This document shows positions 1 through 8,791 of a stretch of 64,000 nucleotides of DNA, one piece after another. The notes beneath the pieces are model-generated. The model made no database searches. It saw only the letters and a program-made list of their open reading frames with translations, and had not been told where the DNA came from. Each line of letters begins with the position of its first letter. The first letter of the stretch is position 1. A program made the position numbers and the translations under genes. Source of the DNA: Pseudomonas sp. MRSN 12121 (GTDB taxonomy: Bacteria; Pseudomonadota; Gammaproteobacteria; Pseudomonadales; Pseudomonadaceae); assembly GCF_000931465.1 (NCBI RefSeq), contig NZ_CP010892.1:4239388-4303387 (forward strand), given 5' to 3'.

Positions 1-1373
1 AGGTTGAGCATGTCGCCCAGCTTGTCCACCGACACCCGTACCCGCACGAACTGCTGCCAGACCTCGATCAGCTTGGCCACCGGCTGGCTGACGTGGGACA
101 GCATCATGTTGAAGGCGATCAGTTGGCCGATGGTCATCTGCAGCTCGATCACCTTGCTCGCGCCCCAGCAGATCACCACCACCGCCGTGACTTTCTGCAG
201 CAGCATCACCCATTGGCTGATGGCGCTGCCCAGGGTCTGGCTGGCGAAACCGGCCTCGACCATCTCCGCCGTCTGCGCCTCCCAGCGCCGCTGCATGCGC
301 GGCTCCACGGCCAGGCTCTTGATGGTTTCGGTGCTGCTCACGGTTTCGTTGAGGAACGCGGTGTTGCGCGCGGCACTGTAGAACTGGCGCTCGATGCGTC
401 GCTCCAGCGGGCCGCTGCTGGCCCAGGCCAGCAAGGCGTACAGCGGCAGGGTCAGCAGCACCAACAGCGTCAGCGGCCAGGAGATCCAGGCCATCACGGC
501 AAAGAACACCAGGGTGAAGGCCACGTCGACACACAGGGTCAGCAGCGAGCCGGTGAGGAATTCGCGGATGCTGTCCAGCTCCTGCACCCGGGTGATGATC
601 GCGCCCACCTGGCGCTGCTTGAAGTACAGCAACGGCAAGCCAAGCAGATGACGGAACAGCTTGACCCCCAAGCCGACATCGATGCGATTGGCGGTATGCG
701 CCGCGAGGTATTCGCGCAGGCCCTTGAGCAACACCTCGAACAGGCCGACGGCGACCAGGGTCATCACCAGGACATCCAGGGTCGACAGCGCCCGATGCAC
801 CATGACCTTATCCATCACTGCCTGGAAGAACAGCGGGGTCGCCAGGGCCAGGACCTGCAACAGCAACGAGCACAGCAGCACCTCGCCGAGGATGCGCCGA
901 TGCCGCAACAGCTCCGGCACGAACCACGACAGGTCGAAACGCAGGCCACCCTGGCGCAGGCGGATCACCTCCCCGGACCACTGCTCGGCCAGTTGCGCGC
1001 GATCGAGCACTTCAGGGCTGTGCACGGCAGGTCGTTGCACCAGCGCCTGGGCGTCGGACAGCCGGGCCAGCAGGAGAAAGGCGCCGCTGCGGTCGCGCCA
1101 GACCAGGGGCAGCATCTTCGGTGTCAGCCGGGCCAGGGCCAGGCGTTCACAGCGCAGGTCGGCATCGGCGGCCTGGGCGTAAGCCTTAACTGCCCGGCGC
1201 AAGTCGCGCTCGTCGCCGGGGTCCGCGGCATCCGGGGCGCGCTCTCGGGTCAGTTGCAGCAATAGTTGGCAACAGGCCAGCGCGGAGTGAATCGCCGCCG
1301 TGGCCGACAGCGGCGCCATGGCGGGACACTCGGTCGGGGCTGGCCGCGAGGGTATTGCGGGAATGACTGACAT
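1..1373 (-). CDS. Type I secretion ABC exporter, permease/ATPase (HlyB/LapB/RtxB family), 3' end outside the window
   Basis: This is the inner-membrane ABC component of a type I (one-step) secretion system. The 457 codons inside the window start at ATG 1373 and run off the left edge. Residues about 10-130 resemble the degenerate C39-peptidase-like domain of HlyB, including a 'LALARLTPKMLPLVW' stretch; I see no catalytic Cys there, so substrate leader cleavage is unlikely. The following part has the transmembrane helices typical of the family and motifs such as 'LPLLYFKQRQVGAIITRVQE' and 'FNMMLSHVSQPVAKLIEVWQ'. The nucleotide-binding domain, the membrane fusion protein and the substrate would lie beyond base 1. 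The frame reads without interruption. A Fur-like site lies about 80 bp upstream. The family is secure, the substrate is unknown. Confidence 0.88.
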   Translation of the reverse strand, partial: MSVIPAIPSRPAPTECPAMAPLSATAAIHSALACCQLLLQLTRERAPDAADPGDERDLRRAVKAYAQAADADLRCERLALARLTPKMLPLVWRDRSGAFLLLARLSDAQALVQRPAVHSPEVLDRAQLAEQWSGEVIRLRQGGLRFDLSWFVPELLRHRRILGEVLLCSLLLQVLALATPLFFQAVMDKVMVHRALSTLDVLVMTLVAVGLFEVLLKGLREYLAAHTANRIDVGLGVKLFRHLLGLPLLYFKQRQVGAIITRVQELDSIREFLTGSLLTLCVDVAFTLVFFAVMAWISWPLTLLVLLTLPLYALLAWASSGPLERRIERQFYSAARNTAFLNETVSSTETIKSLAVEPRMQRRWEAQTAEMVEAGFASQTLGSAISQWVMLLQKVTAVVVICWGASKVIELQMTIGQLIAFNMMLSHVSQPVAKLIEVWQQFVRVRVSVDKLGDMLN

Positions 1374-1449
1374 AGACCGCTCGTTTCAGGACCCTCGCTG
1401 CAAGAACCAGGGCGCGTGGAGACACGAGGCCAGTCTGCGACAGCCGTAC

Positions 1450-1468
1450 GGGAATGATAATCAGCCGC
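1450..1468. promoter_or_regulatory. Candidate Fur box upstream of the type I exporter gene
   Basis: The 19 bases here match the classical Fur consensus GATAATGATAATCATTATC at 13 of 19 positions, with an unbroken core AATGATAATCA. The site lies about 80 bp upstream of the exporter start (ATG at 1373, minus strand), in the promoter region. It suggests iron repression of the secretion system. This is a pattern match by eye only. Confidence 0.4.
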
Positions 1469-1534
1469 AGTATTGAAAGCTTTTAAGCAAAACTTAATCA
1501 GTCACTCTTGCCGCCCAGCGGCCATACGCCAGGC

Positions 1535-1566
1535 AAAAAAAAGCCGGACTCGCGTCCGGCTTTTTT
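1535..1566 (-). terminator. Rho-independent terminator after the TerC/CBS gene
   Basis: A perfect stem AAGCCGGAC/GTCCGGCTT with a short loop is flanked by a run of A on one side and T on the other. It lies 15 bases past the stop of the TerC-family gene (minus strand) and separates it from the exporter gene. It would also work in the plus direction, where no gene ends. Confidence 0.85.
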
Positions 1567-1581
1567 CCCTTGTCTGCTGCG

Positions 1582-3144
1582 TCAGTCGGCGTCCAGCCGT
1601 TGTAGCAGCACGCGTGTCACCCGGCGCTCTTCCACCGTCAGCACTTTCAGGCTCCAGCCTTCCCAGACCAGTTGGTCGCCGATCACCGGCAAGCGGTCCA
1701 GCAGGCTCATCACCAGCCCGGCGAGGGTCTGGTAATCGTCGCTCGGCTCGGCGTGGAAGCCGGTGCGCTGGCGGATCTGCGTCAGGTTCAGGGCGCCGCT
1801 GACGGTGAAACCGCCCTGCTCTTCGACAATGTCAGGACCTTCGATTTCGCTGGCGTCGGGCAGCTCGCCGGCGATCGATTCGAGGATGTCGGTCATCGTC
1901 AGCACGCCGACGAAGTCGCCGAATTCGTTGATCACGAAGGCGATGTGGGTCGAGGCCTGGCGCATCTGCTCCAGGGCGTTGAGGATCGAGAAGCTGTCCA
2001 GCAGGTTGAGGGTGGTACGCGCCAGGTGCGCCAGGTTCGGCTCGTGGCCGGCCAGGTATTCCTTGAGCAACTCCTTCTTGTGCACGAAGCCCAGCGGCTC
2101 TTCCACCGCGCCGTCGCGAATCAGCGGCAGGCGCGAATAGGACGAATGCATCAGCTTGGCGCGGATGGTCTCGGCATCGTCGTTCAGGTCGATGGCGTCG
2201 ACGTCGGCGCGCACCGTCATCAAGGTGCGGATCGGCCGTTCGGCCAACTGCAGCACGCCACTGATCATCACCCGCTCGCGGCGGTCGAACAGCTCGGCGC
2301 TCGGCGCCTCGCCATTGTCCAGCAGGTCGGCGATCTCCTCGCCCACTTCCTCCACCTCCAGGCGGCGGCCGCCCAGCAGGCGCAGCACCGCATGGGCCGT
2401 GCGCTCGCGCATCGGCCGCAGGCCCTGCATGGACTTCTTGCGCCGGGCCCGGGCGATCTGGTTGAACAGCTCGATCAGGATCGAGAAACCGATGGCCGCG
2501 TACAGGTAGCCTTTAGGGATGTGGAAGCCCAGGCCTTCGGCGGTCAGGGCAAAACCGATCATCATCAAGAAGCCCAGGCACAGCATGATCACCGTCGGGT
2601 GGGCGTTGACGAAGCGGGTCAGCGGCTTGCTGGCGACGATCATCAGGCCGATGGAAATGATCACCGCGATCATCATCACCGCCAGTTCGTCGACCATGCC
2701 CACGGCGGTGATCACCGCATCCAGGGAGAACACCGCGTCGAGCACCACGATCTGCGCGACGATCGGCCAGAACAGCGCGTAGGCGGCATTGCCGGTGCGC
2801 TGGCTGACGTGGCCCTCGAGGCGTTCGTGCAGCTCCATGGTGGCCTTGAACAGCAGGAACACACCGCCGAACAGCATGATCAGGTCACGGCCGGAGAAGC
2901 TCTTGCCGAACAATTCGAACAGCGGCTCGGTCAGGGTCACCAGCCAGGAAATGCTCGCCAGCAGGCCCAGGCGCATGATCAGCGCCAACGACAGACCGAT
3001 GATGCGCGCCCGGTCTCGTTGATGCGGCGGCAGCTTGTCCGCGAGGATCGCGATGAACACCAGGTTGTCGATGCCCAGCACCAGCTCCAGCACGATCAGG
3101 GTCAACAGGCCAAGCCAGGCCGTGGGATCCATTATCCATTCCAT
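1582..3144 (-). CDS. TerC-family membrane protein with CBS pair and CorC/HlyC domain (YoaE/YegH-like)
   Basis: A 520-residue inner-membrane protein of the YoaE/YegH type. Residues 1 to about 240 form a TerC-like membrane domain with the family motif 'ELVLGIDNLVFIAILADKLP' and a second conserved acidic membrane motif 'VVLDAVFSLDAVITAVGMV'. Residues about 300-425 form a CBS-domain pair and the last 80 a CorC_HlyC domain. TerC proteins are associated with metal (Mn) export and metal stress, and CorC-like domains with ion efflux, so ion handling is the likely role; the substrate is not known. The start 'MEWIMDP' is supported by an upstream GGAGA and by similar N-termini in the family. A strong terminator follows. 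Antisense frames here are compositional shadows. Confidence 0.9.
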   Translation of the reverse strand: MEWIMDPTAWLGLLTLIVLELVLGIDNLVFIAILADKLPPHQRDRARIIGLSLALIMRLGLLASISWLVTLTEPLFELFGKSFSGRDLIMLFGGVFLLFKATMELHERLEGHVSQRTGNAAYALFWPIVAQIVVLDAVFSLDAVITAVGMVDELAVMMIAVIISIGLMIVASKPLTRFVNAHPTVIMLCLGFLMMIGFALTAEGLGFHIPKGYLYAAIGFSILIELFNQIARARRKKSMQGLRPMRERTAHAVLRLLGGRRLEVEEVGEEIADLLDNGEAPSAELFDRRERVMISGVLQLAERPIRTLMTVRADVDAIDLNDDAETIRAKLMHSSYSRLPLIRDGAVEEPLGFVHKKELLKEYLAGHEPNLAHLARTTLNLLDSFSILNALEQMRQASTHIAFVINEFGDFVGVLTMTDILESIAGELPDASEIEGPDIVEEQGGFTVSGALNLTQIRQRTGFHAEPSDDYQTLAGLVMSLLDRLPVIGDQLVWEGWSLKVLTVEERRVTRVLLQRLDAD

Positions 3145-3553
3145 AAAACGACTCTATCTCTCCAGTGAATTCAAACGGCCAGGCACGGCAAGGCGAGGCG
3201 ACGTGGCCTTTGGACCGCGAACGAGGACCAACGCGCAACAGACGCGACAAGCGGCGGCGAGCAGTGGAAAACAGGAAGTGCGGCGCCAGGGCCGTGCCTC
3301 ATGACAGGTGCAGGGCACCCTGAGGCGAATCGAGGGGGGAAAGGCTGTGGTGACCCGGGATAAGGACGACCGGGAGGCTCCAAGAGGGTGTTCATGCAAG
3401 TCCTGTGAGGAAAAACGGACTTGAATCCTACAACCTCAAGGGAAATTTCCTATCGGGAATTTATTTCAAGATCTTATCGGGCCCTTAATGCGGCCAGCGC
3501 CGGCTGCCTCGCTCCCCGTCCACCCGCCGACAGCCTGGGGCCTGCAAGCCACT
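3145..3553. other. Intergenic region upstream of the TerC/CBS gene, no gene seen
   Basis: This stretch of about 400 bp separates the LysR gene from the TerC/CBS gene, both on the minus strand. The TerC promoter and leader must lie here. I see an inverted repeat CAAGTCC (3397-3403) / GGACTTG (3417-3423) in an AT-richer segment, but no feature I can name. TerC genes can carry manganese (yybP-ykoY) riboswitches, but I could not recognise that aptamer here. Confidence 0.5.
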
Positions 3554-4438
3554 CTATTGCCTCTCGCCGCGAGATTGCTTGCTGACTTGCTCGATATACC
3601 GCGCCACCGCCGGCGCCTTTTCGAAACGACGATGGATCAGCGACAGCCAGGACGCCGCCGCGCTGCCTTGCACGGGCCGGTACAGCACATTGGGCAGGCC
3701 CACATGCCCGACCACCGACTCCGGCACCAGCGCCACGCCCTGTCCCAGGGACACCAGGGCCAGCACCGCCACCAGGCCGCCGGGTTGCGGCCCCAGTTTC
3801 GGCGCATAGCCCCCCTCCGCAGCGACCTGCAGGGTGCCGCTGATCTGCTCCGGCAGGATGAAACACTCGTCGCGCAGGTGCACCGGGGCAATTTCCGGCA
3901 GGCGGCACAGCCAGGACTGCGCCGGCAGCGCCAGGACGAACCCCTCGGCGTCCAGGCGGATGGCCTCGACCCCTTCGGGCAGGGTCATGGGCGAGCGGAT
4001 GTAACCGATGTCGAATCGCCCTTCGGCCACCGCCGCGGGCAAGGTCGCCATGGGGTGTTCGCGCACGTTCAGGCTGACGTCCGGGCAGTGCTGGCTGAAG
4101 CGCTGCACCTGCTTCTGCAACAGCCCCGAATACACCGCCGAAGCGACATAACCCAGTTCGATATGGCCGATCTCGCCCCGCCCGGCCCGCTGGGCACTGC
4201 GCTGGGCGAATTCGAACTGACGCACCGTGGCCTCGGCCTCGAGCATCAGCGCCGCGCCCGCCTCGGTCAGGCTGACTTCGCGCTGCTGGCGCACGAACAG
4301 ACGAGTGCCCAGCGCCTGCTCCATGTCCTGGATCTGCCGGCTCAGGGTCGGCGGTGCAATTCCCAACTGCTCGGCGGCGCGGGTGAAATTGCGCTGCCGG
4401 GCCACGGCCAGAAAATAACGAAAATGGCGGATTTCCAT
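3554..4438 (-). CDS. LysR-family transcriptional regulator
   Basis: A 294-residue LysR-type regulator. Residues 1-60 ('MEIRHFRYFLAVARQRNFT...PPTLSRQIQDMEQALGTRLF') are the winged helix-turn-helix and the rest is a periplasmic-binding-like effector domain. The open frame extends upstream, but ATG 4438 is chosen because LysR proteins begin with exactly this 'MEIRHFRYF' motif. The gene is divergent from the GlcG-like/MFS operon at 4561, with a 122 bp shared control region, so it probably controls that pair. The effector is unknown. Confidence 0.9.
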   Translation of the reverse strand: MEIRHFRYFLAVARQRNFTRAAEQLGIAPPTLSRQIQDMEQALGTRLFVRQQREVSLTEAGAALMLEAEATVRQFEFAQRSAQRAGRGEIGHIELGYVASAVYSGLLQKQVQRFSQHCPDVSLNVREHPMATLPAAVAEGRFDIGYIRSPMTLPEGVEAIRLDAEGFVLALPAQSWLCRLPEIAPVHLRDECFILPEQISGTLQVAAEGGYAPKLGPQPGGLVAVLALVSLGQGVALVPESVVGHVGLPNVLYRPVQGSAAASWLSLIHRRFEKAPAVARYIEQVSKQSRGERQ

Positions 4439-4560
4439 GGGTTCGCTCGCTCGTGACTCCTGTGTTAGCTCAAAGGTAATGAAGTGCCCCGACTCGCCTA
4501 ACAATCTGCGCAAAAGCTGGGGCTAAGCTGGCCGTACCTTCACAGTAGAGAGAGCGAGCC

Positions 4561-5052
4561 ATGTCGGTCAAACCCCTGATTCTGGCACTGATCACCAGCT
4601 GCGCGATCCCCGGCGCCTTCGCCGCGGATAAAAGCGCCGGCGTTGCGCAAAAGGCAATCCTTGACCTGGGCACCGCCCAGCAACTGCTCAAGGCCGCCCA
4701 GGAAACCGCCGCGGCCAGGGGCTGGCCCTGCGCCGTGGCGATAGTCGACGACGGCGGCTGGCCGATCCTCACCGCCCGCATGGACGGCGCGCCGGTGGTG
4801 TCCGGCATCGAGCTGGCCCAGGGCAAGGCGCGGACTTCGGCCTTGTTCAAGCGTCCTTCCGGCGACCTGGAAAACGCCATCAACGGCGGGCGCCAGGCGG
4901 CCATCACCTCGGGCCTGCTGATGATGAAAGGCGCGCAGCCGGTGCGGGTCGATGGCCAGGTGGTCGGCGCCATCGGGGTCAGCGCCGACACCCCGGCCCA
5001 CGACGACGAAATCGCCCAGGCGGCGCTCGCCACCCTGGGCCCACGCTCATGA
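4561..5052 (+). CDS. Exported GlcG/HbpS-like (DUF336) protein
   Basis: A 163-residue protein with a Sec signal peptide (about residues 1-21, 'ILALITSCAIPGAFA') followed by a GlcG/HbpS (DUF336) domain with typical motifs 'AVAIVDDGGWPILTARMDGA' and 'VDGQVVGAIGVSA'. The family includes the heme-binding HbpS of Streptomyces and the GlcG protein encoded with glycolate oxidase; biochemistry is poorly defined. The start ATG follows an AGAGAGCGAG ribosome site. Its stop overlaps the next gene's start (ATGA), so the two are co-transcribed, and a LysR gene lies divergently upstream. The context suggests small-molecule sensing or detoxification, which is an inference. Confidence 0.82.
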   Translation: MSVKPLILALITSCAIPGAFAADKSAGVAQKAILDLGTAQQLLKAAQETAAARGWPCAVAIVDDGGWPILTARMDGAPVVSGIELAQGKARTSALFKRPSGDLENAINGGRQAAITSGLLMMKGAQPVRVDGQVVGAIGVSADTPAHDDEIAQAALATLGPRS

Positions 5053-6587
5053 GGCCAGCCAGCCCGCGCCAGACGCTGCTCACCGCGTCCGGCGTGTGCT
5101 CGCTGATCGTACTCGACACCAACATCGTCGCGGTGACCCTGCCGAGCATCGCCCGCGACCTGGGGGCCAACTTCGCCGATATCGAGTGGGTGGTCAGCGC
5201 CTACATGCTGGCGTTCGCCGCCCTGCTGCTGCCGGCCGGCAGCCTGGCCGACCGCTTCGGGCGCAAGCGCACCCTGCTCTGCGGCCTCGGGCTGTTCATC
5301 CTCGCCTCCCTGGGCTGTGGCGCCGCGCCCAACGTGCTATTGCTGGATATCGCCCGGGCCATCAAGGGCGTCGGCGCGGCGTTGCTGCTGACCTCGGCCC
5401 TCGCCACCATCGGCCATACCTTCCATGACGAGGTCGAACGGGCCAAAGCCTGGGCGTTCTGGGGAGCGTGCATGGGCGTGGCGATGACCGCCGCGCCGAC
5501 CCTCGGCGGCCTGATTACCGAATTCGTCGGCTGGCGCTGGATCTTCTACCTCAACCTGCCGGTGGGCGGGTGGCTGGTGCTGATGGTACTGCGCACGATC
5601 CCCGAGTCGCGCGATACCCAGGCCGCGCGCCTGGATCCCTGGGGCAGCCTGGCCTTCAGCGCCAGCCTGCTGTGCCTGATCTGGGGCCTGATCGAGGCCA
5701 ACCGCATCGGCTGGGGCCACCCCCTGACCTCCGCCCGGCTGCTCGGCGGCGTGGCCCTGCTGGGGCTGTTCGTCTTGATCGAGCGGCTGCAACGGCGGCC
5801 CATGGTCGACCTGCAGTTGTTCCGCCACCCACGGTTCATCGGCGCGCTGCTGGGGATGTTCGCCTACGCCGGCTGCGCCCAGGTGATGATGACGCTGCTG
5901 CCCTTCTATTTGCAGAACGGCCTGGGGTTCTCGGCCATTGCGTCCGGGCTGGGCATGCTGCCGTTCGCCGTGACCATGCTGGTCTGCCCGCGCCTCGGGG
6001 TCGGCCTGGCATCGCGTTTTGCCCCCGCCACCCTGATGGCCGCCGGCCTGACGCTGGTCGGTAGCGGCAACCTGCTGGCGGCCTGGGCGGTCCATGCGGG
6101 CGGCTACCCGGGCTTCGCCCTGGCGATCGCGGTGACCGGCGCCGGTGCCGGCCTGCTCAATGGCGACACGCAGAAAAACATCATGGCCTGTGTCCCCCGC
6201 GACCGCGCCGGCATGGCCTCGGGCCTGAGCACCACCATGCGCTTCAGCGCCATCATGCTGGCCATCGGCGTATTCGGCGCGCTGCTCGGCAGCCATACCC
6301 AGCAACGCCTGCACGCCAGCCTCAGTGACGCCGCAGCCCCCTGGCTCGACCAGGCCCCGGCCCTGGCCTCGCGAGTGGTGGCCGGCGATATGCTCGCCGC
6401 CCTGGCGCTGCTACCCGACGCCGCGCGGCCAATCGTAGAACCGCTGGCGCGCCAGGCCTTCGTCGACGGTTTCGGCGTGGTGCTGTGGGCCGCCGGCCTC
6501 CTCGCCCTGATCGCCGCCCTGACGGTCGGCACGCTGATGCGCAAGCCGCTTCCGCGCCCGACGGGGGCCATGCTGGGAATGGAATGA
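5049..6587 (+). CDS. MFS multidrug exporter, DHA2 (EmrB/QacA) type
   Basis: A 512-residue inner-membrane transporter with about 14 predicted membrane segments, the usual number for DHA2 drug:H+ antiporters. Visible motifs are 'LDTNIVAVTLPSIARDLG' in helix 1 (the DHA2 motif D1), 'GSLADRFGRKR' (MFS motif A, loop 2-3) and 'APTLGGLITEFVGWRWIF' (motif C region). The start ATG overlaps the stop of the GlcG/HbpS-like gene by 4 bases, so translation is coupled. Together with the divergent LysR gene this looks like an inducible efflux cassette. The substrate cannot be read from the sequence. No clear terminator follows. Confidence 0.9.
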   Translation: MRPASPRQTLLTASGVCSLIVLDTNIVAVTLPSIARDLGANFADIEWVVSAYMLAFAALLLPAGSLADRFGRKRTLLCGLGLFILASLGCGAAPNVLLLDIARAIKGVGAALLLTSALATIGHTFHDEVERAKAWAFWGACMGVAMTAAPTLGGLITEFVGWRWIFYLNLPVGGWLVLMVLRTIPESRDTQAARLDPWGSLAFSASLLCLIWGLIEANRIGWGHPLTSARLLGGVALLGLFVLIERLQRRPMVDLQLFRHPRFIGALLGMFAYAGCAQVMMTLLPFYLQNGLGFSAIASGLGMLPFAVTMLVCPRLGVGLASRFAPATLMAAGLTLVGSGNLLAAWAVHAGGYPGFALAIAVTGAGAGLLNGDTQKNIMACVPRDRAGMASGLSTTMRFSAIMLAIGVFGALLGSHTQQRLHASLSDAAAPWLDQAPALASRVVAGDMLAALALLPDAARPIVEPLARQAFVDGFGVVLWAAGLLALIAALTVGTLMRKPLPRPTGAMLGME

Positions 6588-7141
6588 CGCCGACCACTGC
6601 ACAACCGGGTGCGGCCCCCTGGCACAAACCGCCGTATCCATTATTCATGACCGACGAGTTCTGTTATTACCCACACAAACTGAGGGTTATTTGGATAATC
6701 GCTGATTATCACGGGACGCATTCGCCCTATTAAGGGGCATCGATAAACTTCACCAATAGAAATATCCGGCGTTGCACGAAGAAACAGCGAAAGGCAAAGA
6801 TTAATTATGTCGGTTTGATTAAATTCGTATGTTTATCCTCCCGAGCATTGCTGTAATATTCGTGCGCTTAACGTTCTTACTTCGTTCATGGCCATTCGCC
6901 TGCAAGGCTGGAAGTTACGTTAAACAGGCGCTCGGCATCGGACAGTCACTTCCTGGCATATTCCGGGGAGTGCTCGCTCCACCTCTCGCGCAGGAAAACG
7001 CCCCCTTCTTCATGGTTTTTTCTGGCGACGAGTATCGATGCCCGCCCATCGGCAAGGAGCCTCGTCACTGGGGGCGGCCTCTCCATGTACAGCTCTTGGG
7101 GTTCAGTGCATGGGAGGTGAGGATTCACATGAATTAGAGGT
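6588..7141. other. Long AT-rich intergenic region upstream of the Wzz-like gene
   Basis: About 550 bp without a convincing gene, more AT-rich than the flanks, at least from 6650 to 6900. It must hold the promoter of the Wzz-like gene. It contains the palindrome described at 6694-6710. An open frame at 6829-7137 has no ribosome site, atypical codon use and no recognisable domain, so I do not call it. Confidence 0.5.
6694..6710. promoter_or_regulatory. Perfect palindrome, possible operator
   Basis: GATAATC, then the spacer GCT, then GATTATC form an exact 7+7 inverted repeat in the AT-rich region between the MFS gene and the Wzz-like gene. The shape is that of a dimeric repressor site and the half site is Fur-like. 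Its partner is unknown. Confidence 0.35.
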
Positions 7142-8503
7142 GTGCTGATTTTGAATATTGTTCCCCGGCCTCAGATGAATGCTGACGCGGACGAAATCGA
7201 TCTGTTTGCGTTGTTCCAATCCGTTTGGCAGCAAAAGAAGCTGGTCATTGGTTGTACCGTCGCAGTGACGCTGGCGGGCCTGGCTTATGGATTGTTCGCG
7301 CCCCGCGTATATGAAGTCAGCAGTGTATTGCGCCCCGCCGCGCTGAATGAACTCGACGCCCTCAATCGCTCGGAAGTCTACAAGCTGCCGCCTGCCGATG
7401 CGCTGGCCAAGGTGGGCGCCGCGCTTGAATCCTACGAGACGCGCCTGGAGTTCTTCCGTTCGCACCAGGACCTGTTCCAGGCGTTCAAGCGGCCGGGACA
7501 GACCCTCGAACAAAGTTTCGAGGACTTCAACCGCGACTCGATCAAGCTGATCCTGCCGGACCCCAAACAAGCCAGCGCCCTGAGCAGCTATATCAGGCTG
7601 GAAATGCAGTATCCCAAGGACATCGACGGCGTAGCGATCCTCAACGGCTTCGTCGATTACGCCATCGACGCCGAACGCGATCGCATCGGCGCCGACCTCA
7701 AGGTCATCGTCAACAACCGGCTCAACGAGCTCAAAGGCAAGATCGCCGCGGCGCGCTCCAACTACGAAACCGACAAGGAATCGAAAATCGCGACCTTGCT
7801 CGAGAGCGACAACATTCGCCGCGCGCAACTCGAAGACGAACTCAAGGGCTTGCGCCTGCAGTTGAAAGAACAGCGCAAGGACCGCCTGGCCGAACTGGCC
7901 GAGGCGATCTCCATCGCCAAGTCGATGGGTATCCGTACCCCGACCACGCCATCCTCGATGTCCGACGCCTCGCGCGCCGGTTCGACCCAGGTCATACGCA
8001 CCGAAGTCACCAATCAGGATATTCCGCTGTACTTCATGGGTTACGAAACCCTCGAGGCCGAGCGTGCGGCCTTGCAGAAACGCACCACCGACGACTTCAC
8101 TGAAAAGCGCATCGCCGAGATCGGCAAGGAACTGCAGATGCTGCAGGTCAACCGTCAGGTACAGGAGCTGAACAAGCGTTCCAACGAGGATATTTTCCTG
8201 AAGGACGTCTTTCCGCTGCGTGCTGAAGTGGCCCGCCTGCGTAACCTGAATATCGATATGGACCGGTTGAAGCTGGTGACCATCGATCGCAAGGCTTTGC
8301 AGCCGGTCAAACCGATCAAGCCCAGAACAGCGTTGATCACAGCGGTGTCCTTTGTGCTGGGCATGATGCTGGGGGTGATCATTGCCCTGCTTCGCCATTT
8401 GATCCGCTCTCCCAGGGCCGATCAGGACCAGCTACAGGCAACCCCAGTGCTGCTGGACCAGTCCGGCAAGGTACGCGGCAAAGGCGAAGACACGCCGTCA
8501 TAA
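7142..8503 (+). CDS. Wzz-family polysaccharide chain-length determinant
   Basis: A protein of about 453 residues of the Wzz/polysaccharide co-polymerase family, which sets O-antigen or capsule chain length in the inner membrane. There is a membrane helix at about 35-56 ('LVIGCTVAVTLAGLAYGLFA'), a long periplasmic coiled coil, and a C-terminal helix preceded by the Pro-rich segment 'ALQPVKPIKPRTALITAV' (about 380-415) that is characteristic of the family. The long periplasmic part resembles the larger Wzz proteins that give very long chains. The start is uncertain: GTG 7142 and TTG 7151 lie behind an AGAGG, while ATG 7175 gives the more usual 'MNADADEIDLFAL' N-terminus but has no clear ribosome site. 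No O-antigen genes are adjacent. Confidence 0.85.
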   Translation: MLILNIVPRPQMNADADEIDLFALFQSVWQQKKLVIGCTVAVTLAGLAYGLFAPRVYEVSSVLRPAALNELDALNRSEVYKLPPADALAKVGAALESYETRLEFFRSHQDLFQAFKRPGQTLEQSFEDFNRDSIKLILPDPKQASALSSYIRLEMQYPKDIDGVAILNGFVDYAIDAERDRIGADLKVIVNNRLNELKGKIAAARSNYETDKESKIATLLESDNIRRAQLEDELKGLRLQLKEQRKDRLAELAEAISIAKSMGIRTPTTPSSMSDASRAGSTQVIRTEVTNQDIPLYFMGYETLEAERAALQKRTTDDFTEKRIAEIGKELQMLQVNRQVQELNKRSNEDIFLKDVFPLRAEVARLRNLNIDMDRLKLVTIDRKALQPVKPIKPRTALITAVSFVLGMMLGVIIALLRHLIRSPRADQDQLQATPVLLDQSGKVRGKGEDTPS

Positions 8504-8531
8504 GCCGTTCGGCCTGTGACCTGTAACACCC

Positions 8532-8566
8532 CTTGGGCGACCCGCAACGGTCGCCCAAGTCATTTT
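8532..8566 (+). terminator. Probable terminator after the Wzz-like gene
   Basis: A perfect 11-bp stem CTTGGGCGACC/GGTCGCCCAAG with a 6-base loop lies 29 bases after the stop. Only a short, imperfect T tract follows, so termination may be partial. Confidence 0.6.
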
Positions 8567-8791
8567 CGGCCCCTGTAAACGCAGGCCGCGCGCCTCAAAC
8601 GCCACCAGCAATTGGCGGGAGTTGTTCCAGGCTGAACCCGGCCTGCTGCCCGATCGGTCGTACCTGACTCGGCGTCCCCACCCAAACACAGGCCATGAAC
8701 CGATAATCGCCAGTTCGTGGGAATCATCGGCGCTCGGCGGAGGTCCTTTCTTGATCGGAAGGACATCTCACACCGACAGCTGGAGAACTCC

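Noticed and set aside
3145..3450. A manganese (yybP-ykoY) riboswitch in front of the TerC-family gene
   Set aside because: TerC genes can carry this aptamer, but I could not find its conserved core here. A covariance search on the minus strand would settle it.
6829..7137. A 102-codon open frame before the Wzz-like gene
   Set aside because: No ribosome site, no domain, unusual codon use, and it lies in the likely promoter region.
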